Shown here in pieces: positions 24,892 to 33,863 of a DNA stretch of 64,000 nt. The number at the start of each line of letters is the position of its first letter. Position 1 is the first letter of the stretch. Location of the stretch: positions 3,960 to 67,959 of the forward strand of contig NZ_DATAGQ010000110.1 in NCBI RefSeq assembly GCF_036263595.1, written 5' to 3'. Under the pieces are notes generated by a model that searched no databases, was not told where the DNA came from, and saw only the letters and a program-made list of their open reading frames with translations. The stretch is from Geminicoccus sp036263595 (GTDB taxonomy: Bacteria; Pseudomonadota; Alphaproteobacteria; Geminicoccales; Geminicoccaceae). Both the position numbers and the translations under genes were made by a program.

Positions 24892-26574
24892 ATGACGGAT
24901 CGAATGGTGGACACGAGCAGCCTGACGCGGCCGAGCCGGCGCAAGCTGATGGCGATGGGCCTGGCCGGCGGTGCTGCCGTCTGGATGGGTCCCTCGATCG
25001 GCTGGGTCGGCCAGGCCCAGGCCGCCACCCCGCCGGAAAAGCCCACGGGCCAGGCGGTGATCGGCTTTTCCCAGGAGCCCACGGTCTTCAATCCGCTGAT
25101 GCTGCACATCGAGGTGGACGAGGGCGTCTACTTCAACCTGTTCAGCCCGCTCTGGCGGCCGGGCCCCGACGGCAACCTGATCCCCGACCTGGTCACGGAG
25201 ATCCCGACCGCAGAGAACGGCGGAATCTCGGCGGACGGCCTGACCTGGCGGCTGAAGCTCAAGGACAACGTCAAGTGGCATGACGGCACGCCGTTCACGG
25301 CCGAAGACGTCAAGTACACGATCGAGCTGATCAACAACCCGGACTTTCGCGCCGGGCGCCGTGCCGGCCACGAGCTGGTGCGCGACATCCAGGTGGTGAG
25401 CCCGACCGAGCTCACCTGGCGCATGGAGAAGCCCTACGCGCCCTACCCGGCGATCCTCTCCTGGACCTTCATCGTGCCCAAGCACATCCTGGAGAAGGAA
25501 GCCGACCCGAACACCGCCGCCTTCAACAACGCTCCGGTCGGCACCGGCGCCTTCAAGTGGGCCGAGCGCGTCCCAGGCGACCACATCACGCTGGAAGCCT
25601 TTGAGGACTATCACGGGGACGGTCCGTACCTGGAGCGGATCATCTTCAAGTACATCCCCGACATGACCGTGCTGTTCACCCAGTTCCAGACGGGTGACGT
25701 CGATTACACGGGCATCCAGGGCATCTCACCGGACAAGTACGAGACCGCCAAGTCGCTGGAAGGCCGGGTGGTCATGCCGGTGCCGCAGCCCTTCGTTGAA
25801 AACATCGCCTGCAATACCGGCTTGCCGGTGTTCAAGGACCCAAAGGTCCGCGAAGCGCTCTACTATGCCATGGACAAGCAGAGCATCATCGAGGCGATCT
25901 ATTACGGCCTGCCGATTCCGACGGAATCGTTCCTGCCCAAGGAGTCCTGGGCGTTCAACCCGAACCTGCCCAAGCACGAGTACAATCCCGACAAGGCCAG
26001 GCAGATCCTGGACGAGGCCGGCTGGGTGCCTGGCAGTGACGGGATCCGCGAGAAGGACGGCGTGCGGCTGGAGTTCACGAACTCCACCACCGCCGGCAAC
26101 CAGACCCGCGAGCAGGCGCAGCAGTTCCTCCAGCAGAACTGGCTGGAGGTCGGTGCGAAGATGAACATCTCCAACCTGCCGCCCGCCGTGATGTGGGGCG
26201 AATACTGGATGATGTCGAAGTTCGAGACCGCCATGGTCGGCATTGGCTTCGGCATCGGCCCCGATCCGGACGCCAACGACTTCTTCCACAGCAAGTCGAT
26301 CGGCGCCCAGGGCGGCACCGGCCAGAACACCACCCAGTATAACAGCCCGGAGGTGGATGCTCTCTTGGCCGAAGGTGCCTCGACCACCGACCAGGCCAAG
26401 CGCAAGGAGGTCTACGCCAAGATGCAGGAGGTCACCCGACGCGACCTGCCCTACCTGCCGATCTTCCAGTACACGATGGTGGAAGGCATCAAGGAGGGCC
26501 TGCAGAACTTCAAGCCCAACGTCGCGGTCCAGGAGAACTGCTGGAACGCGAACGAGTGGTACTGGGCCACCTGA
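24892..26574 (+). CDS. ABC substrate-binding protein, family 5 (peptide/opine)
   Basis: 560-residue periplasmic protein of the dipeptide/oligopeptide class. The Tat-type signal is SRRKLMAMGLAGGAAVWMGPS with cleavage near AQA. The family segment WRLKLKDNVKWHDGTPFTAEDVKYTIE is typical. Ligands of this family include peptides, nickel chelates and opines; the neighbouring amine oxidases favour an amine or opine. GAGGGGG lies upstream of ATG 24892. Confidence 0.92.
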   Translation: MTDRMVDTSSLTRPSRRKLMAMGLAGGAAVWMGPSIGWVGQAQAATPPEKPTGQAVIGFSQEPTVFNPLMLHIEVDEGVYFNLFSPLWRPGPDGNLIPDLVTEIPTAENGGISADGLTWRLKLKDNVKWHDGTPFTAEDVKYTIELINNPDFRAGRRAGHELVRDIQVVSPTELTWRMEKPYAPYPAILSWTFIVPKHILEKEADPNTAAFNNAPVGTGAFKWAERVPGDHITLEAFEDYHGDGPYLERIIFKYIPDMTVLFTQFQTGDVDYTGIQGISPDKYETAKSLEGRVVMPVPQPFVENIACNTGLPVFKDPKVREALYYAMDKQSIIEAIYYGLPIPTESFLPKESWAFNPNLPKHEYNPDKARQILDEAGWVPGSDGIREKDGVRLEFTNSTTAGNQTREQAQQFLQQNWLEVGAKMNISNLPPAVMWGEYWMMSKFETAMVGIGFGIGPDPDANDFFHSKSIGAQGGTGQNTTQYNSPEVDALLAEGASTTDQAKRKEVYAKMQEVTRRDLPYLPIFQYTMVEGIKEGLQNFKPNVAVQENCWNANEWYWAT

Positions 26575-26595
26575 CCACGACAGGTTGAACAGGGA

Positions 26596-26622
26596 CCGGG
26601 GCGGCTCTTCGGGCTGCCCCGG
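26596..26622 (+). terminator. intercistronic stem-loop after binding-protein gene
   Basis: CCGGGGC pairs with GCCCCGG around a partly paired loop, within the 72-base gap between the binding protein and its permease. No T tract follows, which suits mRNA 3'-end protection and excess binding protein. Confidence 0.55.
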
Positions 26623-26646
26623 CTCCGCATCGGAGGAGGAGCCGGG

Positions 26647-27597
26647 ATGGGGCGCTATCTTCTCGGCAGGCTCGGGCAGAACGTGGTGCTGCTCTGGCTC
26701 GTGTCCATGATCGGGTTCGGCGTGCTCTACCTGGCACCCGGCGGACCCTTGTCGCAGTTCGCGATGGTGCCCGGCATGTCCCAGGAGGACATCGCCCGGA
26801 TCGCCCAGCAGATGGGCCTGGATCGGCCCCTGCCCGTCCAGTACTGGGAATGGTTCACCCGCCTGCTCATGGGCGACTGGGGCCGCTCCTACCGCGATTC
26901 ACAGCCCGTGCTCCACGTGATCGGCTCGCACTTGTGGGCGACCCTGGAGTTGATGATCACCGCCACCATCATCGCCATCTTCCTCGGCGTATGGATCGGC
27001 GTGATGGGGGCGATCCGCCGCTATTCCTTCTTCGACTCGCTGGCGACCATCGGTGCGATGATCGCGCTCTCCATCCCGACCTTCTGGTTCGGCCTCGTCA
27101 CCATCTACATCTTCTCGGTCAAGCTCGGCTGGCTGCCGCCCGGCAACCGCTACACGATCGGCGACGCCTCCTTCTGGGACTATCTCCACCACCTGATCGC
27201 CCCATCCCTGGTGCTGGCCCTGGTCGAGGTCGCCGTATGGAGCCGCTACATGCGCGCCTCCATACTGGACGTGATCAACCAGGACTTCATCCGCACCGCC
27301 CGTGCCAAGGGCCTGCCGGAGCGGCAGATCCTGCTTCGCCACGCCATGCGCAACGCGCTGATCCCGATGATCACGCTGGCGGGCCTGCAGATCCCGACCC
27401 TCCTGGGTGGGGCGCTCGTGACCGAGACCGTGTTCACCTGGCCCGGCATGGGACGCCTGTTCCTGGATTCGCTCTCCTACCGCGACTACCCCGTGGTGAT
27501 GGGCATCCTGGTCTTCTCCGCGATCATGGTGCTGGTCGGCAACCTGCTGGCCGACCTGCTCTGCGCCATCGTCGACCCGCGTATCCGACTGGACTGA
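26647..27597 (+). CDS. ABC transporter permease, DppB type
   Basis: 316 residues with six helices. It begins LLGRLGQNVVLLWLVSMIGFGVLYLAPGGPLSQF and contains the coupling loop DFIRTARAKGLPERQILLRHAMRNALIPMITLAG, the DppB hallmark. GGAGGAGGAG precedes ATG 26647. Operon partner of the binding protein and the DppC-type permease. Confidence 0.93.
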   Translation: MGRYLLGRLGQNVVLLWLVSMIGFGVLYLAPGGPLSQFAMVPGMSQEDIARIAQQMGLDRPLPVQYWEWFTRLLMGDWGRSYRDSQPVLHVIGSHLWATLELMITATIIAIFLGVWIGVMGAIRRYSFFDSLATIGAMIALSIPTFWFGLVTIYIFSVKLGWLPPGNRYTIGDASFWDYLHHLIAPSLVLALVEVAVWSRYMRASILDVINQDFIRTARAKGLPERQILLRHAMRNALIPMITLAGLQIPTLLGGALVTETVFTWPGMGRLFLDSLSYRDYPVVMGILVFSAIMVLVGNLLADLLCAIVDPRIRLD

Positions 27598-27602
27598 CAA
27601 GC

Positions 27603-28490
27603 ATGGCCCAGGCTGCCATCCCCGCGACCCCGGCCACCCTGCCGGCTCCCGCCAGGAACCGTGCGCTGCGCCGATTCCTGCGCCACCGCCTGGCCGTGTT
27701 CGGCATCGTCATGATCGTGCTGCTGGTCCTGCTTTCAGCCTTCGGCCCTTATCTCATCCCCTACGACCAGCTGTTCATCGACATCCGCAACCGCTTCGCC
27801 CCGCCGCTCTCCGGCTTCCACATCCTGGGCACCGACCCGCTCGGCCGCGACCATGCCGCGCGCCTGCTCAATGCCGGCCGGATCTCGCTCACCGTGGGCT
27901 TCCTCGCCATGATCGTCTCCACCGTGATCGGGACGATCGTGGGTGCCGTGGCCGGCTATTACGGCCGCTGGATCGGCGCCGTCCTCATGCGGATCGTGGA
28001 CGCAATCTTATGCTTCCCGTCCGTGTTCCTGCTCCTGGCGCTGGCCGCCTTCATCAAGCCCAACGTGATCACCATCACGCTGATCATTGCCGCCACCTCC
28101 TGGATGGAAGTGGCCCGCGTCGTCCAGAACCAGATCCGGTCCTTGCGCGAACGCGACTTCACCGTGGCCGCCGAGATGCTGGGCGTCTCGGATGCCGCGA
28201 TCATGTTCCGCGAGCTCTTGCCCAACGTCGTCGGCCCGATCGTCGTGGCCGCAACGTTGACGGTCGCCCGCGCGATCCTGATGGAATCCTATATCAGCTT
28301 TTTGGGCTACGGCATCCAGCCGCCCATGGCGAGCTGGGGCAACATGCTGAACAACGCCCAGCAATACCTGGTCTCCGCCCCCTGGCTCGCAATCTTCCCG
28401 GGCGTGATGATCACGCTGGCCGTGGCCAGCTTCAACTTCGTTGGCGACGGCTTGCGCGACGCGCTGGACGACCGGCTGGATACACAGTGA
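27603..28490 (+). CDS. ABC transporter permease, DppC type
   Basis: 295 residues. An N-terminal OppC_N segment (RRFLRHRLAVFGIVMIVLLVLLSAFGP), the motif GTDPLGRDHAARLLNAGRISL and the coupling loop VAAEMLGVSDAAIMFRELLPNVVGPI identify DppC. The gene begins five bases after dppB. The two ATPase genes (DppD, DppF) that normally follow are absent; the next gene is an unrelated membrane protein. Confidence 0.93.
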   Translation: MAQAAIPATPATLPAPARNRALRRFLRHRLAVFGIVMIVLLVLLSAFGPYLIPYDQLFIDIRNRFAPPLSGFHILGTDPLGRDHAARLLNAGRISLTVGFLAMIVSTVIGTIVGAVAGYYGRWIGAVLMRIVDAILCFPSVFLLLALAAFIKPNVITITLIIAATSWMEVARVVQNQIRSLRERDFTVAAEMLGVSDAAIMFRELLPNVVGPIVVAATLTVARAILMESYISFLGYGIQPPMASWGNMLNNAQQYLVSAPWLAIFPGVMITLAVASFNFVGDGLRDALDDRLDTQ

Positions 28491-28583
28491 GGCGCTTGCC
28501 GAGCATTGGCCCCACGATCCGGGCGATCCGCGGTTGGCCTTGAGCTAGGCTGCAGGCCGTCACCCACGCATGGAGGCGAGGCC

Positions 28584-29159
28584 ATGGCGGGAACAATGGA
28601 GCATGGCGGAAGGCGCCGCCGTTGGATGGTACCCTGGTCGGTGGCAGCCCTTCTCCTGCTGCTGCCGTTGGTCGCCATGCTGTTCACCGATGAGATGGCC
28701 TGGGACGGGGCCGACTTCGCCATCATGGGGGCCATGCTGTTCGGCGCTTGCGGCGCCTATGAGCTGGGGGCCAGGACGAGCGGGAACATCGCCTACCGTG
28801 TGGCGCTCGGCATCCTGATCGTCACAGCGCTCTTCCTCGCCTGGATCAGCTTGGCCGCCGGCATCATCGGGTCAGAAGACCACCCGGCCAACCTGATGTA
28901 TGGCGGCGTGCTCGCCGTGGCGGTCCTCGGTGCCCTCCTCGTGCGCCTGCGGCCTGAAGGCATGGCTCGCGCGTCAGCCCTGACCGCCCTTGCCCAGATC
29001 TCGGCCGGGGCGACCGCCCTGGCCGCCGGATGGGGCTCCACCGGGGCGGACGGGCCGGGGAAACTGGCGGTCCTGACCGGCATCTTCGCCTTGCTATGGC
29101 TCCTGTCGGCTTGGCTGTTCCGTCAGGCGGCACGGGTGCAGGCTGCAGGAGCCGCGTAG
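28584..29159 (+). CDS. unrecognised six-helix membrane protein
   Basis: 191 residues with about six hydrophobic helices and little else, beginning WMVPWSVAALLLLLPLVAML. A single charged turn (FTDEMAWDGADF) follows the first helix. GGAGGCGAGG precedes ATG 28584. I do not recognise a named family and no function is assigned. It stands alone between the importer operon and the convergent marR gene. Confidence 0.8.
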   Translation: MAGTMEHGGRRRRWMVPWSVAALLLLLPLVAMLFTDEMAWDGADFAIMGAMLFGACGAYELGARTSGNIAYRVALGILIVTALFLAWISLAAGIIGSEDHPANLMYGGVLAVAVLGALLVRLRPEGMARASALTALAQISAGATALAAGWGSTGADGPGKLAVLTGIFALLWLLSAWLFRQAARVQAAGAA

Positions 29160-29248
29160 ACACTTGCCGCGACGGCGGCCGTCCGGGCCGGTAGCGACTG
29201 GCGAGCCGACGTGGCCCGACATGATGAGCCGGCTGCGTAGCACCGAGG

Positions 29249-29764
29249 CTAACTAGCCCGGTCCTGCAACGCCTCCTCGACCGGGCAGTCCTGGCAGGTC
29301 CGTTCATCGCACAGGCGACACACGGCGTAGGCATGCCCTGCGTCGCGCACGAACCCGCCGAGCAGTTTCGCAACGAGGCTGTCCAGTTGCGCCCGCTCCT
29401 CCGACGCCAGGCATGTCAGGGCAGCGGTCAGCCCCGCATGGCGCTCGGCCAGGATCGCATCGCGCTGCCGCAGGCCTTCCTCCGTCAGGACCAGCGCCAC
29501 GGCTCGGCCATCCTCGATGGAGGGGCGGCGCAGCACGAGCCCATTGGCCACCAGCCGGTCGACCAGCCGCACCGCACCCGGATGCGAGAGCCCCAGCGCG
29601 CGCCGCAGCCGGTCGATCGACAGGCCCGGGTCATGCCCGATCAGGGCGACGGCCGCCGGCGCGGGTCCGCCCTCCGATGCCTGTCGTTCGCTGGCGGCCC
29701 GGATCTGGTCGGCGATCCCGAGCGCCAGGGCACCCAGGATGTTTGCGGTTCGGTCGTAGTTCAT
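29249..29764 (-). CDS. MarR family regulator with C-terminal CX2CX4CX2C motif
   Basis: 171 residues. A MarR-type winged helix (about residues 40–115: LSIDRLRRALGLSHPGAVRLVDRLVANGLV, with the wing RPSIEDGRAVALVLTEEG) is followed by a tail with cysteines C149, C152, C157 and C160. That spacing suits a zinc site or redox switch. It is divergent from the YHS gene; the gap holds two identical palindromes that are probably its operators. Ligand unknown; metal or oxidant sensing is my inference. Confidence 0.9.
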   Translation of the reverse strand: MNYDRTANILGALALGIADQIRAASERQASEGGPAPAAVALIGHDPGLSIDRLRRALGLSHPGAVRLVDRLVANGLVLRRPSIEDGRAVALVLTEEGLRQRDAILAERHAGLTAALTCLASEERAQLDSLVAKLLGGFVRDAGHAYAVCRLCDERTCQDCPVEEALQDRAS

Positions 29765-29776
29765 GCGGCTTATTTA

Positions 29777-29791
29777 TATGCATGGAGCATA
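29777..29791. promoter_or_regulatory. MarR operator 1
   Basis: TATGC-ATGGA-GCATA, a perfect 5-bp inverted repeat with a 5-base spacer, 13 bases upstream of the marR start codon. The same arms and spacing recur in operator 2, so autorepression is likely. Confidence 0.75.
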
Positions 29792-29814
29792 GACATCAAC
29801 CACGACATCCACTA

Positions 29815-29835
29815 ATATATGCATCACGCATATAT
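29815..29835. promoter_or_regulatory. MarR operator 2
   Basis: ATATATGC-ATCAC-GCATATAT, a perfect 8-bp inverted repeat whose core TATGC-N5-GCATA matches operator 1. It lies 17 bases before the YHS gene start, over its probable promoter. Confidence 0.78.
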
Positions 29836-29851
29836 GGAGAGGAGATGTCCG

Positions 29852-30352
29852 ATGCAGCGTTCTGTACCTCCTGCGGCTCCCTTGGAGGCGGCAAGGCGCA
29901 GCTCATGCGCAGGTGCCGTGGCTGGCCTTTTTGTGGTGGGTTCGTTCGGCGCCGGCCTTGCCGGCGAGATCAACGAGACCGATGGCCTTGCCATCGAAGG
30001 CTACGATCCGGTCGCCTATTTCAGCGAGCACAAGCCGGTACAAGGGCCGGCCGCGTTCACGGCCTCGCAGGACGGCGTCACCTACCGCTTCGCCTCGGCC
30101 GCCCATCGCGACCAGTTCCTGGCGAACCCGGCCGCCTACCTGCCCCAGTATGGCGGCTTCTGCGCCTATGCGACCGCCAAGGGCTACAAGGCCGATGCCG
30201 ATCCGACCGCCTTCTCGGTCGTCTCCGGCAAGCTCTACCTGAACTACAACGCCGACATCCAGGCCGAATGGTCGAAGGACCCGGTGGGCTACATCACGAA
30301 CGGTGACCGGAGCTGGTCGACCGTTTCCAAGCTGACCGACATCGTCCGATGA
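29852..30352 (+). CDS. secreted YHS-domain protein
   Basis: 166-residue precursor with a signal peptide (AGAVAGLFVVGSFGAGLAG). The YHS region is INETDGLAIEGYDPVAYFSEHKPVQGPAAFTASQDGVTYRFASAAHRDQFLANPAAYLPQYGGFCA. YHS domains are short metal-associated modules seen in heavy-metal transporters and in stand-alone periplasmic proteins. GGAGAGGAG precedes ATG 29852. It overlaps the next gene by ATGA and lies under the MarR operators. Confidence 0.9.
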   Translation: MQRSVPPAAPLEAARRSSCAGAVAGLFVVGSFGAGLAGEINETDGLAIEGYDPVAYFSEHKPVQGPAAFTASQDGVTYRFASAAHRDQFLANPAAYLPQYGGFCAYATAKGYKADADPTAFSVVSGKLYLNYNADIQAEWSKDPVGYITNGDRSWSTVSKLTDIVR

Positions 30353-30915
30353 ACCAGCCTTCCATGGAGCGTGGCATGCAGCCTTCATCTGCACCGGCAG
30401 CCCCATCCGTGCTGCCAACCCGCCCGGCCGTCAGCCTCTTTCCGCCACTGGCCGCGGCCACGCTGGTCACGGCCCTGCTGGCCGGCGCCGCTGCCGACGT
30501 TGCCTGGGAAGTCTGGGCGCGCTGGGTCACCCCTCATCTCCCGGGCGTAGGAGGACCGCTCGAGCCGGCAGCCCTCGTGCAGAGCGTGTTCGGCCTGGAC
30601 AGCCGCTGGCTGGCCGAACTGCTCCACCTCGTCGTGGGCGTCGTCTTCTACCCGCTGGGCTACCTGTTCATCGCTCGCCCCCTGCAGCGTGCGATCCTGC
30701 CGGGGCTGCCCTGGTGGTTGACTGCGGCGGACTTCGGCCTCGGCCTGTTCGTCTTCGCCCTCTTCGTCATGGCCCATCTGATCGCCGGCCTGCCCGCCTT
30801 CCTCGGCTGGATTCCGCTGGCATGGGCCTCGCTTGCCGGCCATGTTCTGTTCGGGCTCGTCACCGGCGCCGTCGTGAAGCTGCGGGAGGAACGTGCCAGC
30901 CATCGTTTGGCCTGA
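30349..30915 (+). CDS. unrecognised membrane protein coupled to YHS gene
   Basis: 188 residues, four or so predicted helices (AAATLVTALLAGAAADVAWEVW; LLHLVVGVVFYPLGYLFIARPL; WWLTAADFGLGLFVFALFVMAHLIAG; WASLAGHVLFGLVTGAVV). No family recognised. The ATGA overlap with the YHS gene implies translational coupling and a shared role, perhaps a membrane partner of the secreted YHS protein under the same MarR control. Confidence 0.82.
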   Translation: MNQPSMERGMQPSSAPAAPSVLPTRPAVSLFPPLAAATLVTALLAGAAADVAWEVWARWVTPHLPGVGGPLEPAALVQSVFGLDSRWLAELLHLVVGVVFYPLGYLFIARPLQRAILPGLPWWLTAADFGLGLFVFALFVMAHLIAGLPAFLGWIPLAWASLAGHVLFGLVTGAVVKLREERASHRLA

Positions 30916-30983
30916 CCGCCGGTCTGTCCGGAAGCCCACCGGTCCCGGTGGCTTCCGGCTCAAGGGCGGCTACCGGGACCTGC

Positions 30984-31655
30984 TCACGAAGCGAGAGCGC
31001 TCTCGACCTCGCGACCCGCCGCATCAGCTCGGCTCGGCCGGCGGACCGCCCTGACCTTGCCGCTCTTGCCGCCGCCGCAGAAGAACTGGCCGGCGCCGTC
31101 CGACTCCAGCCCCGACACCATCATGCCCGTCGGCAAGTCGAGCCGGTCCAGGACCACGCCCGTGTCGGGATCGACCCGTGTCAGGTCGCTTTCGTCGCCT
31201 TCCCATCTGCCGTGCCAGAGTTCGCCATCCACCCAGGTGACCCCGGTGACGAAGCGCCTGGATTCGATGGTGCGCAGGATCGCCCCCGTCTCCGGATCGA
31301 TCTGGAGGATCTTCCGGTTCCGGTACTGCCCCATCCAGAGGGTCCCGTCGGCCCAGGCCAGGCCCGAGCCACCGCCATCGGGTGCGGGAATGGTGGCGAG
31401 CACTTGGCCGCTCACCGGGTCGATCTTCTGGATGTGGCTCTCGGCGAGCTGGAACAAATGCCGGCCGTCGAAGGCCGATCCCGCATGTGCGGGAACCTCG
31501 ATCGAGCGCACGGGCTCGCCGCTTTCAGGGTCGAGGGCATTCAGCTTGTCGCCCGACGCGAACCAGACATGCTGGCCATCGAAGGTGACCCCGTGCACCT
31601 GGTCGACCCCTTCAAAAGGTCCATACTCGCGGATGATCTCGGCTGGTCGCTGCAT
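30984..31655 (-). CDS. beta-propeller protein (YncE/Vgb-like repeats)
   Basis: 223 residues made of about five repeats of the type LDPESGEPVRSIEVP, IDPVSGQVLATIPAP, IDPETGAILRTIES, VDPDTGVVLDRLDLP, the blade pattern of seven-bladed NHL/PQQ-like propellers. No signal peptide is visible, so it is probably cytosolic. GGAGGCAAGC precedes ATG 31655. It lies 38 bases downstream of a large regulator on the same strand. Specific function unknown. Confidence 0.82.
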   Translation of the reverse strand: MQRPAEIIREYGPFEGVDQVHGVTFDGQHVWFASGDKLNALDPESGEPVRSIEVPAHAGSAFDGRHLFQLAESHIQKIDPVSGQVLATIPAPDGGGSGLAWADGTLWMGQYRNRKILQIDPETGAILRTIESRRFVTGVTWVDGELWHGRWEGDESDLTRVDPDTGVVLDRLDLPTGMMVSGLESDGAGQFFCGGGKSGKVRAVRRPSRADAAGREVESALAS

Positions 31656-31692
31656 CTGCTTGCCTCCTCGTTGCTGGGCAGTGGAGGCCATC

Positions 31693-32913
31693 CTAGTCAC
31701 CGGGCAGGGCAGCGGAGAGTAACAAGGTCGTCGTGATACCCGGCAGGGGCGTGGTCATCCAGCGCTGTGCCCGGCCCCGGCCGAACGATTGCACCTTGCC
31801 CCCTTCCGCCAGCCCATCGAGGGCCCGCTGCACACTCCGCTGGCTCATGCCGAGGGCCAGCGCCAGGGCGGAGCTCGACCAGGATTCGCCATCGGCAAGC
31901 AAGGCAAGCAGGGCCGCGTGCCGCTCGTCGACGGGCCGTGCCAGCACGATGACCTCGCCGCTTGGGCGCGGCACCAGGGCGAAGCCGCGCTTGGTGGCGC
32001 GGATGCCGGCCAGCGGCCGCAGCATCGCGCGCAGCCGCCCGACCTCGACCCGCAGCCGTGCCCGATGCGATTCGTCGGCATGCCTGGCCCCGAACGCCCG
32101 CGCCACCAGCACGTCCCTCGGCACGTCGCCAGGCCAGGCCTCGCCCAGGGCCCGGGCCAGCGCGAACAGCACGGGACGGCTGGCCAGCGAGACCGCCTGG
32201 CCCGCCTCGCGGACGACATGGCGGCACCCGTCCACGACCAGCACCGGCGAGCCCTGCAGCGCTTCGACCTCGTCGAGCAGGAGGGGCCGGACTTGGCCGC
32301 GCGCGATCAGGCGTGCCGCCGGCATGTCCAGCATGACCGAGAGGCTCTCGACCTCCGCCGTGAGCGCGGGAATGCCGGCCTGGCGTGCGGCACGCTCTGC
32401 CCTGGACAGCGCATCGCGTGCGGCCTTGGCCTGGAGGCGGCGCATCGCGATCCCCGCCACCACCAGCTCGTGGGCGGTTCTCGACGCCGGCGGAAAAGGT
32501 GTCGGATCCAGCTCTGCCAGCGCACGCTCGGCAAGGTCGAGATGGCCGATCAGGAGCAGCCGGCGGACCTCCAGGTAGCGCGCATGCGCGGCGTTCAGCT
32601 TGTCGCCATGCTGTTCCAGCGTCGCGCGCGCCTGGTCGAGCGCCTTGCCCGGCCAGTTGAGGTCGCGCGCGGCCAGGGCGATCTCGGCAAGCGCCACGAT
32701 GCACCTGGCACGGGCGGCAGCCTCGCGCGGGCCGAAGCCGCGTACCGCACTGCGCACCAGGGCCTTGGCCCGGACGAGGTCGCCGAGTTGCGCCATCGCG
32801 ATGCCACGAAGTGCCAGGGCCGGCGGGTCGCTGCGCAGGGCCACCCGGTTCAACGCACCCAGCGGATCGCCGGCGGCAAGGGCCCGTGCCGCCGCCGTGA
32901 TCAGCGAGTCCAC
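31693..32913 (-). CDS. large regulator: TPR-like region plus C-terminal HTH
   Basis: About 406 residues from GTG 32913; an ATG at 32982 would add 23 weakly convincing residues. The first 200 residues are TPR-like helical pairs (ITAAARALAAGDPLGALNRVAL, ALDQARATLEQHGDKLNAAHARYLEV). The middle part has the pattern RDVLVARAFGARHADESHRARLRVEVGRLRAML of an OmpR/SARP-like winged helix. A final HTH is ALALALGMSQRSVQRALDGLAEGGKVQSF. It is divergent from the DUF899 gene and probably controls it and the propeller gene. Confidence 0.8.
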   Translation of the reverse strand: MDSLITAAARALAAGDPLGALNRVALRSDPPALALRGIAMAQLGDLVRAKALVRSAVRGFGPREAAARARCIVALAEIALAARDLNWPGKALDQARATLEQHGDKLNAAHARYLEVRRLLLIGHLDLAERALAELDPTPFPPASRTAHELVVAGIAMRRLQAKAARDALSRAERAARQAGIPALTAEVESLSVMLDMPAARLIARGQVRPLLLDEVEALQGSPVLVVDGCRHVVREAGQAVSLASRPVLFALARALGEAWPGDVPRDVLVARAFGARHADESHRARLRVEVGRLRAMLRPLAGIRATKRGFALVPRPSGEVIVLARPVDERHAALLALLADGESWSSSALALALGMSQRSVQRALDGLAEGGKVQSFGRGRAQRWMTTPLPGITTTLLLSAALPGD

Positions 32914-33029
32914 GCAAATCCCGCCACACTTGTCACTCCCGCCGTCCAGCCATCCGGTACCAGTCTCGCCTTCGACCACCAACCGCCACGTCGCGCCGGT
33001 CAGGCAACGATGGGCGAAGGGAGAAGGCG

Positions 33030-33794
33030 ATGACAGAACACGTGACCGCGACGCGCGAGGAGTGGCTGGCAGCCAGGCTCGACCTGCTTCAGGCGGAAAA
33101 GGAGCTTACGCGCCGCAGCGACGAGCTCGCGCGGCGGCGCCAGGCCCTTCCCTGGGTCCGGATCGACAAGGCGTACCGGTTCGACACCGAACAGGGCGAA
33201 GCTTCGCTGGCGGACCTGTTCGGTGGGCGCTCGCAGCTCCTGGTCTACCATTTCATGTTCGGGCCGGACTACAAGGCGGGCTGCCCGTCCTGCTCGGCGC
33301 TTGCGGATGGGTTCGACGGCCTCGTCGTCCACCTGGCGAATCACGACGTCACGCTCATGGCGGTATCACGGGCACCGCTCGACAAGCTGCTGGCCTACCG
33401 GCAGCGGATGGGCTGGACGTTTCCCTGGGCGTCCTCGCCCGACGGCGCGTTCGCCTTCGACTTCAACGTCGCGTTCACCGAGGAGCAGCAGCGCACCGGC
33501 GACATCGACTACAACTACCGGCGTGCCGGCCATGCGCTGGACATGAACCCGGCGCCCGAGCCGATCGTCCAGCTAGCCGGCATGTGCGGAACCGACGCGC
33601 CCACCTTTGCGCGTGACCGGCCGGGCCTCAGCGCGTTCGCGCTGGAGGACGGCGTCGTCTACCACACCTACTCCACCTATACGCGCGGCCTGGATGGCCT
33701 GTGGGGCATGTACCAGTGGCTGGACCGTACGCCCAAGGGCCGCAACGAGACGGGCGCCTGGTTCCGCCGCCACGACGAGTACCAGCACGGCTGA
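33030..33794 (+). CDS. DUF899 thioredoxin-like protein
   Basis: 254 residues of the DUF899 family, with a thioredoxin-like fold. The helix EEWLAARLDLLQAEKELTRRSDELARRRQALPW precedes LLVYHFMFGPDYKAGCPSCSALADGFDG, where the CPSC motif sits at the redox position. The segment ALEDGVVYHTYSTYTRGLDGLWGMYQWLDRTPKGRNE is diagnostic. Biological substrate unknown; a redox role is inferred from the CxxC. Confidence 0.93.
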   Translation: MTEHVTATREEWLAARLDLLQAEKELTRRSDELARRRQALPWVRIDKAYRFDTEQGEASLADLFGGRSQLLVYHFMFGPDYKAGCPSCSALADGFDGLVVHLANHDVTLMAVSRAPLDKLLAYRQRMGWTFPWASSPDGAFAFDFNVAFTEEQQRTGDIDYNYRRAGHALDMNPAPEPIVQLAGMCGTDAPTFARDRPGLSAFALEDGVVYHTYSTYTRGLDGLWGMYQWLDRTPKGRNETGAWFRRHDEYQHG

Positions 33795-33820
33795 GCACGG
33801 TCGACATAGGCTCGTACGAC

Positions 33821-33850
33821 AAGGGGACGGCGTGGCAGCGCCGTCCCCTT
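33821..33850. terminator. bidirectional stem-loop between convergent genes
   Basis: A perfect 12-bp stem, AAGGGGACGGCG and its complement, around loop TGGCAG, lies between the convergent DUF899 and TPR genes. T tracts are minimal (CTTG both sides), so it is a plausible but non-canonical terminator. Confidence 0.6.
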
Positions 33851-33863
33851 GCATGCAGGCCCA

